Counted from the stretch's first letter, positions 12,216 through 24,300 are shown. The stretch is DNA of 64,000 bases from Elymus sibiricus (GCA_039707655.1 CM077665.1:306404486-306468485); one strand, 5' to 3'. Translations and numbers: made by a program. Notes: generated by a model not told the origin, from the letters alone.

Positions 12216-13508
12216 TTAGCCTGCTTTTGTTGGATTTCTCCCTGGGCTCATGCGTGCGTGTGTGTGCTGTATTGACATCTGGGTAACTACTGGAAAAGTT
12301 TCCCGAATTTGCTCTCTCAAATAAATCACCTTCCATACATGAGTTAACACGGCATCATAGTTCATGCTCAGACACCGTAAGCTTCTGTACCTAAGACTTG
12401 ATCCTCCAAAGCAGGCTTCCCTAGCCTGTCCCAAACATTGTGGCGCCTTCTCATGGATTTTGTCACTGTCCCCTCCTCCTCCCCATCCAGCAACAACTCA
12501 GGCGATGTCATGGAGGAAAGTTTTCGACCTCATGCGCGCCTGCTGGACCGCATAGGTCTCATCTCCCACCTCCCTCCCTCCAGGCCGTTGCCTCCTCCTC
12601 CACAACAACCTCGTCCGTTCCGAGAACCTGGCAACACAGGCAGCGGCAAGAGGCAGAGCCGATGCGTCTCCTCCTATAGGACGACCACCTCCGTCCCGAG
12701 AGCCTGGCAAGGCGGCAGCAGGATGCAGGGGTACATGCGGGGGCGACGAGTCGCAGGAAGGAGCCCCAGTCCTTTTGGTATCTGAAACTACATGAAATCA
12801 GATTAAATGAATCAGATTGTATGCATATAGTTCAGAAAGCAGAAAGCATCCACCTACCACTCAATCCGCCTTCCCTCCGTCGCAGCAGTGCAAGCCCATC
12901 GCCCCATCCTTCTCCACACCACCACCGCCATTGCCTGCTCTTGTTGTTGACACTCCTCCGCCATCCCCATGAAGGATCCCGCCGCGCCTACAGCCTTGGA
13001 GCTGTCCTTGCCAGTAATGGAGGTTCGCCTCCACCTGCAAGGACTTCTCGCCGCCGCATCGGATCCCTCTGTCTCCCGTGCCCGCCCGGCTCTGGCGAGC
13101 TCCTACCTAGGTCGCCGCAGCGCCACTCCTTCCTTCTTCTCTCCCTCACCTCCATGTCTCCTTTCTGCCCAGGAGCCGCGGATGCCATGGATCCGATCGG
13201 CAAGCCGTGCTCCGGCAGTCGTTGTCGTCACCGGCGACCCCCGCCTCGCTGTCCGCCTCCATAGCCGCCTCCCCAGCCCCTGCCGTGCACGGATCCAGCC
13301 GCCGCTGCTCTGCATCAAGCAACCGCACCAGCGCCGCTCGAGCCGTCGCGTGCCCGCGTTGACCGGTCCCCAGACATATGGACTGTGGGTTGAATATACC
13401 AAACGATAGGGTCTTTTGCATAAAATTGAAACGTTTTCTCAGATAATTCACTTAAAATAGGACTGCGGGTTCAATTACTAAAAAACACAGGGGCTTATTT
13501 GTAAAAAT
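12216..13508. other. GC-rich segment without a recognisable gene
   Basis: Long frames exist on both strands (for example 12821-13264 and 12969-13409), but they overlap one another, are dominated by Pro/Ser/Arg from CCTCC-type repeats, and show no domain. I see no supportable gene. The last ~150 bases (13380-13558) form the AT-richer end of the putative Helitron. Confidence 0.45.
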
Positions 13509-13558
13509 GCTAATGACGTACGGGCAGAAGCGATCCGTCCTTTAATAGTAGGTAAAGA

Positions 13559-16500
13559 ATATCTCCTTTGGCAACATGATCACGAATGAAATGATGTCGA
13601 ACTTGAATATGCTTAGTTCGAGAATGTTGCACAGGATTATGACCAATCTTAATAGCACTTTCATTGTCACAAAGTAATGGAACATTTTTCACATGGATTC
13701 CATAATCCTTAAGTGTTTGTGTCATCCATAGTAATTGTGCACAACATGATCCGGCAGCAATATACTCAGCTTCGGCAGTAGATAGAGATACCGAGTTTTG
13801 TTTCTTGGAGGACCAAGACACAAGAGATCTACCAAGAAATTGACAAGTACCCGAGGTGGATTTTCTATCAACCTTGTCACCGGCATAGTTCGAATCGGAA
13901 TAGCCAACAAGGTTAAAGGAAGATCCCTTGGGATACCAAATGCCAAAGTTTGGTGTTTGTATCAAATATATCACAATACGTTTCACGGCCAAAAGATGAC
14001 ACTCTTTAGGTGCAACTTGATATCTAGCACACATGCAAACACTAAGCATAATATCGGGACGGGAGGCACATAGATATAGCAATGAGCCAATCATAGATCG
14101 ATAAACCTTTTGATCAACCGGTTCGTCCTCCTTGGTAAGATCAACATGTCCACTAGTAGGCATAGGAGTTTTCATACCTTTACACTCTTGCATGTTGAAC
14201 TTCTTGATCAAGTCCTTAGTATACTTGGTTTGAGAGATGAAAGTTCCTTCTCTTGTTTGCTTGATTTGCAAACCAAGAAAGAATTTCAGCTCACACATCA
14301 TGGACATCTCATACTTCTCGGACATCAACCTTACAAATCTTTCACTAAATTGTGGGTTAGTAGATCCAAAGATAATATCATCCACATAGATTTGGCACAC
14401 AAATAATTCACCATTAACTCTTTTAGTGAATAAGTTTGCATCAATTTTACCAATTTAAAAACCTTTTTCAATGAGAAACTTCGTTAAGCATTTATACCAA
14501 GCACGTGGGGCTTGCTTAAGACCATAAAGAGCTTTACGAAGCTTGTAGACATGATTAGGTTTCTTAGGATTCACAAAACCAGGGGGTTGTTTGACATAGA
14601 CCTCTTCTTCAATCTCACCATTTAAAAAGGCACTTTTAATGTCCATTTGATAAAGCGTGATATCATGGTGATTAGCATAAGCAAGAAGAATGCGAATAGC
14701 TTCAAGTCTAGCAACGGGTGCATAGGTCTCACCGTAGTCCATACCTTCGACTTGCGTATATCCTTGGGCTACGAGACGCGCCTTGTTGCGTACAACTTGA
14801 CCGTCTTCATCTTGCTTGTTCCGAAACACCCATTTGGTTCCGATGATGTTATGCTCGTCCTTGGGCTTCTCCACGAGTGTCCACACTTCGTTCCTCTTGA
14901 AGTTGTGAAGCTCTTCATGCATTGCGTTCACCCAATCCGGGTCTTCAAGAGCTTGTTCTACCTTCAAGGGTTCAATGCTAGAGATAAAAGAGTAATGCTC
15001 ACAAAAATTAGCTAATCGAGTTTTAGAGCGAGTGATTCTCCCGGTTTGTATGTCACCAAAGATTTGGTTTAGAGGATGGTTCTTGGTCACTCTTGCTCGA
15101 ACTCAGGATAGCTTCGGCTTGTTGGATGGTGGAGCTTCTTCATCATCATCATCTCCTTCATCTTCGCTGTTGTTGAAGGTGTCGTTTCCTTGAGGTGGTG
15201 GTGAAGTAGGTTGTGGTGGATCTTCATGATGTACTTCCTCCTCTTCATCTTGTCGTGTACCGCTTGTGGATGCCTCCATGTCATGTTGAGGATCACCTTG
15301 ACGTGAAGTAAGGGCTTCCACTTGAGTTGACGAAGTACTTTCCTTCACCTCCATGGGACGAATCTTGCCGATGGACAAGTCTTGGATAGCTTCCGAAGGA
15401 TCCTTATCTCCTACATGATTTGGCAATTGTTTGACTTGCGAACCATTAGATTCATCAAACTTCACATCTACCGTCTCTTCAACTTTTCGAGTGAAGTTGT
15501 TGTAGACACGGTAAGTGTGAGAGTTCGATCCGTAACCAAGTAGGAAACCTTCATGAGATTTAGGAGCAAATTTAGTACGACGATGCTTATCAAGAATGTA
15601 GCACTTTGAGCCGAATACCCGAAAGTATCCAACTTGGGGTTTGTTACCGGTGAGTAGCTCGTATGCCGTTTTACTGAGAATCTTGTGCAAGTAGAGTCGG
15701 TTTGTGGCATGACATGCTGTTTCCACGGCTTCTGCCCAAAAGTGTCTTGGCGTCTTGTATTCGTCAAGCATCGTTCTTGCCATCTCAATAAGAGTTCGGT
15801 TCTTCCTCTCAACAACTCCATTTTGTTGAGGCGTGTACGTAGCCGAGAACTCATGTGAAACACCTTCTTCGTCAAGAAAGGTATCTATATGGGTGTTCTT
15901 GAACTCCGATCCGTTATCGCTCCGAACCTTCTTCATCTTCACTTCAAACTGATTTTGCACTTTGCGAACGAAGTTCTTGAAGATCTTTTGTACCTGCGAC
16001 TTATCATCAAGAAAGAATACCCAGGTAAATCTGGAAAAATCATCAACTATAACTAGACCATAGGAATTTCCACCAAGACTCTTGTAGGCATTGGGACCAA
16101 AAAGATCCTTGTGAAGTAACTCGAGTGGTCTCCTAGTAGTCATGATATTCTTTGCGGGATGACTTCCACCTACTTGCTTTCCAGCTTGGCAAGCACTACA
16201 AAGTCTATCTTTGTCAAAGATAACATCTTTAACACCAAGTATATGATCACCTTTGATAAGCTTGTCTAGATTACGCATGCCAACATGTCCTAGTCTTCTA
16301 TGCCAAAGCCAATCTTTAGAAGATTTTGCAATAAGACAAGTACGAGGTTTGGATCTCTTAGTGAAATCGACAATATATAGATCACCTCTACGAAAACCGG
16401 TAAAGACCATGTTATGATTATCTTGACGAAACACTTGGCAATCTACTTTCGTGAATAGCACATTAAAACCGAAGTCGGCAAGTCTAGATACGGAAAGAAG

Positions 16501-17376
16501 ATTGTAGCCAAGGGATTCAACAAGCATGAAATTTTGAATAGAGCTATCATGGGATATGGCCACCTTACCAAGACCAAGTACCTTACCCTTGGAATTGTCT
16601 CCAAAAGTTACATACCTTCACGGTCCATGGTTTGGTGTGATCTCTTCAAACATCTCTCTATCTCCGGTCATATGATCGGTGCATCCGCTATCGAGAATCC
16701 ACTCTTTTCCTCCGGACATGTAATCCTTGAAGTTTGCCATAAGACTTAGATTCTTCATGATCTTCTCATGCTCGATGTCGAACAACTCATCTTCATCATA
16801 GTAGCCATGTTCCACATTGTCACCATCAAGCGGGAAATCCTCGTCACAAGGAACAAGAGATTCGTTAGGGTTGTGATCATGACAATGTTCAAATTTATGA
16901 ATTCGAATGGCTTCTACAATGATGTTGTTGATAGTTATGACATCTCCTTTAGCACGCATGAGGTCTCTAAGCTCAAATATATAGTCATCAAACATGGGAT
17001 CACTAGGCATCATTTTGTGAAAGACAATAGTTTTATGAAGAATTTCATCAAGATTACTCAATGAATAACTTGGATATCATTTCTCCAAGTCATTCCACAA
17101 AGTATAAGCACATTCAAAATTCTTCATTTGATTAAGCACAATTCTAGGCAATCCTCTAACGATAAGATTAATAGTTCTAAGATTGCATAGCATATCAATT
17201 TCCTCTTCATGTGTGGTATGTAAAGGATCAATGGGAGGTGCATAGGGGTTCTTAACATACTTGCTCAAATGAAATTCATTGAATAGCTCAAGCATCTTAT
17301 ATTTCCATTGACTATAGTACACCCCATCAAGAATAGGCACTCTACAACTCAAACTTCCCGAACTAGACACATCCAT
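13559..17376 (-). pseudogene. Sirevirus gag-pol polyprotein, one frame, four stop codons, 3' truncated
   Basis: From the ATG at 17376 the same frame runs 3.8 kb to 13559, interrupted only by TGA at 17077-17079, TGA at 16618-16620, TGA at 15103-15105 and TAA at 14455-14457, with no frameshift. Gag (17376-16730) starts MDVSSSGSLSCRVP and lacks a CCHC zinc knuckle. The protease motif WILDSGCTDHM is near 16690. Integrase (about 16310-15550) keeps the HHCC finger (WHRRLGH... CSACQAGK) and the catalytic D, D, E in LHKDLFGP, RSDNGSEF and NGVVERKNR. RT spans about 14960-14200 with YVDD near 14390. RNase H has GYSDSNYAGD, STAEAEYIAA and CDNESAIKIGH, and breaks off after DHVAKGDI at the foreign insert. 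All visible catalytic residues are retained. Confidence 0.9.
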
Positions 17377-17416
17377 CTTCCTCCACGGTGATGAAACCGT
17401 TGCAATGGAGACCAAT

Positions 17417-17428
17417 GCTCTGATACCA
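17417..17428 (-). other. Primer binding site, initiator-Met tRNA (Sirevirus)
   Basis: The minus strand reads TGGTATCAGAGC two bases after the 5' LTR end, complementary to initiator-Met tRNA. The gag ATG follows about 40 bp downstream. Confidence 0.9.
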
Positions 17429-18233
17429 CTTGTGGGATCACTAGAAGAGTGTCTAGAGGGGGGGATGAATAGACTACTAGCAGGAATTAAAAACCTAACC
17501 TTTTCCCTAGTTAATTGGTGGGCAGATTTTAGCAATTATAGCAAGTCTAGCACACCCAACACATGCAAGTCAACAAGTATGGCAGCGGAAAGTAAAGACA
17601 TTGCATATGGAAGTAAGGAGTTGAGATAGGGAGATCAAACGCATGAGGGACACGAAGATTTTTCCTGTGGTTCTGATGGGTGGTGCTATCGCACGTCCAC
17701 GTTTATGGAGTCTTCAACCCACGGAGGGTAACGGTCGCGAGAGTCCACGGAGGGCTCCACCCATAAGGGTCCACGAAGTAGCAACCTTGACTATTCCATA
17801 ACGGCTTCCGTCCACGAAGGACTAGCCTCACTATGGGTAGATCTTCACGAAGTAGGCGATCTCCTTGCCCGTATAAATTTCTTGGTTCAACTCCACAGCA
17901 CGAAGTAGGAGGCTCCCAAGCGACACCAAACCAATCTAGGAGGCACCACCCTCCAAAAGTTAATAGGCTCGGCAATGTCGATGAACTCCTTGCTCTTATG
18001 CTTCAAGATGATAGACTCCTCAACACACAATCACTCTCTCACAGATTTGGCTATGGTGGAAGAGATTGATTTGGTGGAAAGCAACTTGGGGAGGCTAGAG
18101 ATCAAGATTCATATGGTAGGAATGGAATGGCTTGATCTCAACACATGAGTAGGTGGCTCTCTCTCAGAAAATAGGATGGGGAAAGTATGGAATAGTTGTG
18201 AGTGCTTCTTTCGAGTGGGTGGTGGTGAAGGGG

Positions 18234-18241
18234 TATATATA
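18234..18241 (-). promoter_or_regulatory. TATA box of the Sirevirus LTR promoter
   Basis: TATATATA within CCTATATATACCCC on the minus strand, about 800 bp before the LTR end and just downstream of the palindrome array, as expected for the U3 core promoter. Confidence 0.6.
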
Positions 18242-18282
18242 GGCATCCCCAAAAATCCAACCGTTACACCTAAAGTGACCAA

Positions 18283-18743
18283 CTCGGTGACACCGAAGTA
18301 TAAAACTCGGTGGTACCGAAGTGACCAAAAGGCAGTAACTTTTGAATCTCGGTGAGACCGATACATAACTCTCGGTGGTACCGATTAGGTGACCAACGGA
18401 CAGATTGCACAACTCGGTGACGCCGATTCTCACGTCTCGGTGGTACCGATTCTTGACCATGGCTGACCAGAGAGTTGGTCCAGAAACTCGGTGGGACCGA
18501 TTCAAAAAACTCGATGGTACCGATTCTTGTGAATGGCTAACCAGGGAGTTGGTCCAAAAACTCGGTGAGACCGACTGGCAAAACTCGGTGGTACCGAAGA
18601 CTGAAAATAGCTAAACAGAAAGTTGGCAACTGAACTCGGTGGCACCGATGCAGAATCGGTTGCACCGAATGGCTAGGGTTTGGCATGGGTCTGTCTGAGT
18701 TTGGGAATCGGTGGGACCGAGTGGGAATTGTTGGTTGCATCGA
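18283..18743 (-). repeat. Array of paired 14-bp palindromes in the LTR U3 region
   Basis: Thirteen clear and one degenerate copy of CTCGGTGNNACCGA start at 18283, 18306, 18348, 18371, 18413, 18436, 18487, 18510, 18561, 18584, 18635, 18655, 18707 and about 18730. They come in pairs: within-pair offset 23 bp (20 in one), between-pair offset 42, 42, then 51-52. The second member of the first five pairs has GGTACC at its centre. The array ends about 40 bp upstream of the TATA box, where an enhancer would be. Conserved LTR palindromes are known for Sireviruses. Confidence 0.85.
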
Positions 18744-19100
18744 TTTTGGATGTTTGGCTTGGACAGACTTTTGTGGAAGTGTTTGTGGGTGTTTTTGGTG
18801 ACTACCACTTGTGCACGTGGAGCATCTTGTTCACCAACAGTACCTTACCCCCTTTTAATAGTATTGGCTTTCCTATGGACTCAAAGTGATTTCTCACAAA
18901 GTAAAATGTACAGTCCTCTTTCTTGAAGCTTTGCCAATCCATTTCCTTTCATCTTGGGGTTTCTCCACAATCCTTTTGCCAACCCATTTCTCTATCTATG
19001 GACTTTCACCTGAAATATACTAGATAGAAATATTAGTCCAAGAGACAATGTATGTTGTCATGAATTATCAAAACCACCAAGGGAGCACATTGTGCTTTCA

Positions 19101-20778
19101 GCTTGGAGCGTCTTGTATCTTTGCTTGCTTTGCTTGTTTGTTTTTCCTTTGTATCCTTGTTGTACACACCTACTTGGGAGAGCCAAAATTATGCTATGAT
19201 TTGTTAGAATTGCTCTATGTGCTTCACTTAAACTTTTTGAGCTATAGAATTGCTCTAGTACTTCACTTATATCTTTTTGAGCACGGTGTGCTTGGAAACT
19301 TTTGTAGAAATAATCTCATGCTTCACTTAGATTAATTTGAGAGTTAGTAAATTTTGAAGAAATCCTCTCATGCTTCACTTATACCTTTTTGAGAGATGAA
19401 ATCTTTATGCTCATGTGCTTCACTTAAATTTGTTTGAGCTTGTCAAAAAAGCAATGGCAATATATGAAACTAGTCCCAAAGTGATAGATATCCAAGGAGG
19501 ATATAATAAAAACTTTCATGAAGATCATTGGGCAAATTAAACTTGATTCCTTGTAATAGTTTTGAAACATGATGTTAGTAATATGTGAGTCATGTTAGTG
19601 AGTAATTATGCTTTAGTAGGAATATTGGTGTTAAGGTTTGTGATTCCCTATGCATGCATGAAAGTCAATAGTTATGCAATGAAATTACATCCTACTTGTG
19701 GTGCATTATTCGGTGTTAGTTATGCTCAATGGTCACTTATGTGAATTTTCGTTTCTTGGTTTGGTTGCTTCTCAATCTATTTGCTGGCCTCCATTCGTAC
19801 TAAGTAGAAATACTACTTGTGCATCCAAAATCCTTAAACCAAGTTTTGCCTTATGAGTCCACCATACCTACCTATATGCGGTATTTCCATGCCGTTCCAA
19901 GAAAATTTGTATGTGCCATCTCTAATTTTCAAAATAAATTATCTCTTTTGTGTGCTCGTACCGCTCATGAAACGGTGGGGAGTGTCCAATATTTTTCCAT
20001 GCTAGATGTGTTATTCTCAAGATGAGTGTTTATTCACTTGTCATTGCACGAGAGTGCGGCGGTAATAGGGATGCCCATTCCCAAAATGAAAAAAGAAAAA
20101 ATAACTTTATGTTGTCAAATAATAAATTCCTTGGAAAGTGTTGGTATGGAAGGCAACCGTGGATACGGCCCGCCATGGAAAGTGAAAGTTTGGTGGAAAA
20201 AGGAATAAAATTTTATTTTCTGTTTGGGAACCGCCTATGATATATCTAGTATGGAAAGTATTGTGAGCTACTTTGTTGTTTTCGTTGATAGGAAAAGAAT
20301 GCCACCCAAAATATTTTTCTCTCTCAATTTAAAACTTTGAGCTCTGGCACCTCTACAAATCCCTACTTCCCTCTGCGAAGGGCCTATCTATTTACTTTAT
20401 GCAATTTTTATTTTTACTTTGAGTCTCCATCTTCTCTTATAAGCACCAACTAGGGGGCACTATGATCGTACTTGAGCATTGGGTATAGCTAATATTTGAC
20501 TGTGTTTCATGAATGGATCAATGATTGACCATGATGGGCTAGGGATAACTTTCTTTAGTGTTGATATTTTGAAAGACATGGTTGCTTGTTGACATTCTTG
20601 AGTATTGAAGTCATTATGTTAAAAGTAGACTATTGCTTTGAATCATCTACAAGTCCAAATGTCTATGCTATACAAAAGAAAAAGAATATGATGAACATGT
20701 TAGGCAGCATTCCACATCAAAAATTCTGTTTTTATCATTTACCTACTCGAGGACGAGTAGGAATTAAGCTTGGGATGC
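19101..20778 (+). mobile_element. 3' internal region of a plus-strand Athila-like non-autonomous element
   Basis: Non-coding. It starts abruptly at the Sirevirus LTR edge. GCTTCACTTA-type repeats at 19220-19430 and a CTCGAGGACGAG...AATTAAGCTTGGG polypurine-side motif (20748-20775) match the internal regions of the elements at 43071-46689 and 48640-48681. The LTR at 20779 follows directly. No protein-coding frame was recognised. Confidence 0.7.
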
Positions 20779-21314
20779 TGATATGTCTCGAACGTATCTA
20801 TAATTTTTGCTTGTTCCATGCTGTTATATTATCATTCTTGGATGTTTTACAATCATTTTATAACAACTTTATATCATTTTTGGGACTAACCTATTGACAT
20901 AGTGCCAAAGTGGCAGTTGCTGTTTTTGCTTGTTTTTTACTTCGCAGAAAATCAATACCAAACGGAGTCCAATCGCGACGAAACTTTTTGGAGATTTTTT
21001 CTGGACCAAAAGACACCCAGTGGGCCAAAGAAGTACCGGAGAAGTGGGCCGAGGATACCACAACCCACCAGGGCGCGCCAGGGGGTCCCGGCGCGCACTC
21101 ATGGGTTGTGCCCTCCTCGGGACCCCTCTCCACCGCCTCTGATGCCTATAAATTCCCAAATATTCCAAAAACCCTAGGGTAGTCGACGAAACACAATTCC
21201 AGCCGCCACAAGTTCCAGAACCTCGAGATCCAATCTAAACACCATCACGGAGGGGTTCATCTTCCTCATAGGTGCCTCTTCGATGATGTGTGAGTAGTCC
21301 ACCATAGACCTACA

Positions 21315-24300
21315 TGTAACAGCCCAAGTGCATCCATTGCCATCCTTGTAATAATTTTTCCATATATGAACCATCCATGTTTTGTTGATGTGCTTTGAGT
21401 ATCAATTTTTTTTTGCTTCATGTCATTTCTTGCATCATGGCATCATAGCATCATTCATGTTATGCATCATGCTTCCTCTTGTGGTGATGTTATTGTGAGT
21501 GTGTGTTTTGTGGTGTGGTGTGTGAGAGCTACATGTGTTGTCTTGGTAGGAAAACCCCTCCTCAACTTTCTATAAAAACTATGCCAAACTCTCTCTTTTC
21601 AAATATTTGCAACATGTGGAATTTTACTTGCTTATTAATTTCTATAAAAATGTTGCATTTTTTCTATATATTATATTGAGATTTATGAATCAACTCTCCA
21701 TCATGATTTAATATATTTTCATTTTGATTCTCCAGAAAACAGATTCATATGTTAATAATAAGTTTTATTTTGTTTGCTCTAAAAATGCCAAGACCATTTT
21801 ATTAAATAGGACCCATTTTTTGTGAGTGCAAATATGTTTTTGTTTCCCTATAAAACCTTTCCATCCTCCCTGGCTTTAAATTGTGTGTCTGTTTTATTTA
21901 AAAAAAGGAAAGCGCTTTGTTTTCAGTGGGAGAGAGGGACTGCTTCCTGGGCCTCCATAGTGCCCCTCCCACAGGCCCAACAACGGTCTCCTCGCTCCCG
22001 CAGCCCAGCCCCCCTCCTGACGGTCACCTGCTCCTTCCTTCACGCCGTCGCTTTTCTTCAGAGAGAGAGCGCGCGAGGAGCGTCGTGACCTTCACGAACG
22101 TCGAGAATGCCGTCCCTCCTCCCCTCCTTTAAAGCCGACGCCCTCTCCTAGGGTTCTTCCCTCCTTTTCCCCGCGCCGCCACCTTCTTCCTGGGTGTAGC
22201 AGAGAGAGAGATGCGGAGAGTTCGGTGAGGTTCAGAGAAAGAGCAGGGAGCGGCTCGCCGTCGTCGCCTTCGTCCTCGACTCCAGCGCCTTCCTCCGCTC
22301 CTGCAAGGATGTCCAGGGGATCCCTGACGTCTCCCTCGACCCGTTCCCGGAGCTAGGAGGAGCAGATCGCCCCCAAGCTGTCGGCCACGTCATCATCTTC
22401 ATCGTGCACCAGGTGCTCCGCCGCGACAACAGCCCCCTTCCCCGGCCACGTGAACGCCTCCCCGACGCCTTCGTCTTGTCCTGAAGGACACTTTGTGAGC
22501 AGCCCATCCCCGCAATCCCTCTCCGGTCTGGATCGTTGGCATAGTCGTTGTCTTGACGTCACTTCCGTATCCCAGTCGTTGGCGTAGTCCGGTCCAGAGC
22601 GCTAGTCCCCCCTTCAGTCGACAACCGGGGCCGTAGCCCAGTGGTCAACCCCCCGCGACTCCACTCAGGAGGTCTGGGGTTCGAATCCCCCCTAGGCCAT
22701 CCTTTTATTTCTCTCTGTGTTGCATTGCTATGTGGATGACAGTGGGTCCAGGGCCACTAGTCATCCTCTTGGGGGCCCTGGCTCACTGCCATGTGGCACC
22801 TCCTTTTAGTCATCCAGTTTTAGTATTTTTTTTCTTTGTTTTAGAGGTATTTCCATTTAGGGAAATATTCTGTTTTGTCATTTTTCCAAATCTGGCAAAA
22901 AACCTAGTATATGCCAAATTTGGCATATAAGTGGCTATAAGAGCATAGGTGATTTTGTGATTGCAATTTTGGGAGTTTTACCAACAGGAAGATAGGCATG
23001 TGATATATGATTTTGGAGTAGAAAAATTCAGTGAATCCAATGGTGTGGTTGGATTTGTCATTTGGACATGTTTGCAAAAAATGTCATTTTGTGATATTGT
23101 TCCATTTTGTCTTTTTCACATGAATTAATTCTTGCACTATATGATAAACTTGTCAACAAGAAATATGCTCATTTATGTGTGTGCTAGCCCCTGGTATTTT
23201 TGTATGCCATGATAGATCATTATATGGGTGGCATTCTTGCTCTCAAGATGTCACCAAAAATGTTGTTTTCAAGTTCTCAAATATTTCTAAGTGTTGGAAT
23301 CTGTTATTTTGTTGCCATGTTGTCTAGATGATTCCCATGATCCCTTTGCTCCTTTGAGGTTTGCACAAAGAGATGAATTGATGAGCATGTTGTCCTCTGA
23401 TAGTTTGTGCCAAATGCTTGTAGGTTAAACTATTGCATTCTATTTAAAATTGTTGTCAAACTTGTCATTCTATTAAAAATTGGCATGTTTGCCCCTTGTT
23501 AAATTTCACTAAGTCTGTGATTCTGCTATTTTCAATATGTAATATTGTGAGGATGAAAGCCATTGATATATGCATATTTGGATGTTGTCATAATGTAATT
23601 AATTGAAGTACATGTTGTCCTCTATCACCCTGTTAATTTTCATGCCATGAAATGCCCTCTAGCATATATAAAAGTTGCTGTCAAGTTGCTATCATGTTAA
23701 CTCAGATTCTGTAAAACTGGAATTTTCACCAAGTCCCTAAAACCTGATTCAACATGCCATCTTGTGAGCTTCATTGCCATTGATCCATTCTTCCTCTCAT
23801 GTTTCTGTAGATAGATGAATTGTTGTGCATGTTGTATACTTCATGTCCATGCCTTGGTTTTGATTTGAAACTTTCTGTAGCTCTGGATATGTGTGTTGCA
23901 AGATGACATGTTGTTGTTTGTGGACAGATTGTGTGTTTGGTTGTTTTGTGACTTGTGGGAGTTATACTCCATTGTATTGCTTGATCCTTAGCTCTATTCT
24001 AGCTAGATTTTCATTTCCTATCCAGTGGCATCCTTTGAATACCAAGGAATAGCCCATGGCCTCCCTCATCTTGTGTTTTGTCTCCGTTAACGTTCGTACC
24101 TTGCCGTGAGTGTACCGTGAGCTACGTTACGCCGTTTGCAGCGTTCTACATATGCATTTGCATCGATTTTGCATGATGCATTCATATTTGCCATGATCAT
24201 GCATGTTCAAATAACTAATCTTGTGGTTCTGTCCAGAATGCTAAAGAACTTAATAATTGCATGAGAAATATGTCTAGCATAGGGTTGCCATGTTAAATAC

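Larger units (their letters stand above)
10791..13558 (-). mobile_element. Foreign insert inside the Sirevirus, possibly a Helitron (left end uncertain)
   Basis: The Copia RNase H frame stops matching exactly at about 13559. On the minus strand the insert then begins TCTTTACCTACTATTAAAGG, close to the TCTMTAYTAMY start known for grass Helitrons. The content is unlike the Copia: a possible captured exon (11830-12144), local tandem duplications and a GC-rich proline/serine/arginine-coding stretch (12430-13380). I could not find the hairpin plus CTRR that should mark the 3' end, nor the lost tail of RNase H on the left. The left limit is therefore a guess between 10790 and 11100. Confidence 0.4.
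1..19100 (-). mobile_element. Sirevirus (Maximus-like) Copia retrotransposon, minus strand, with nested insertions
   Basis: The element reads right to left: 5' LTR 17431-19100, initiator-Met primer site 17417-17428, gag-pol 17376-13559, a long non-coding 3' region, a polypurine tract at 54-67 and the first 53 bases of the 3' LTR at 53-1. The two LTR ends (1-53 and 19048-19100) match at nearly every base, so the rest of the 3' LTR lies left of the window. Inside it sit an Angela-type element (605-9321) and a Helitron-like insertion ending at 13558. The long 3' non-coding region rich in TCTCCCCCT runs, and an LTR full of TCGGTGNNACCGA palindromes, fit Sireviruses. The family name is from memory. 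The element itself seems inserted in the Athila-like element that continues at 19101. Confidence 0.8.
17431..19100 (-). repeat. 5' LTR of the Sirevirus
   Basis: 1670 bp, TGAAAGCAC... to ...GATCCCACA on the minus strand. The outer 53 bp match window positions 1-53. It contains a TATA box at 18234-18241 and an upstream array of TCGGT/ACCGA palindromes. Several CCACGAAG repeats occur at 17680-17900, downstream of the TATA box. Confidence 0.88.

Noticed and set aside
12821..13409. Two overlapping 146-147-codon frames
   Set aside because: Both arise from C-rich low-complexity DNA, overlap each other and antisense frames, and show no domain.
18283..18743. CRISPR-like regularly spaced palindromes
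   Set aside because: Spacers are 9-38 bp and themselves related, there are no cas genes, and the array lies inside a plant LTR.
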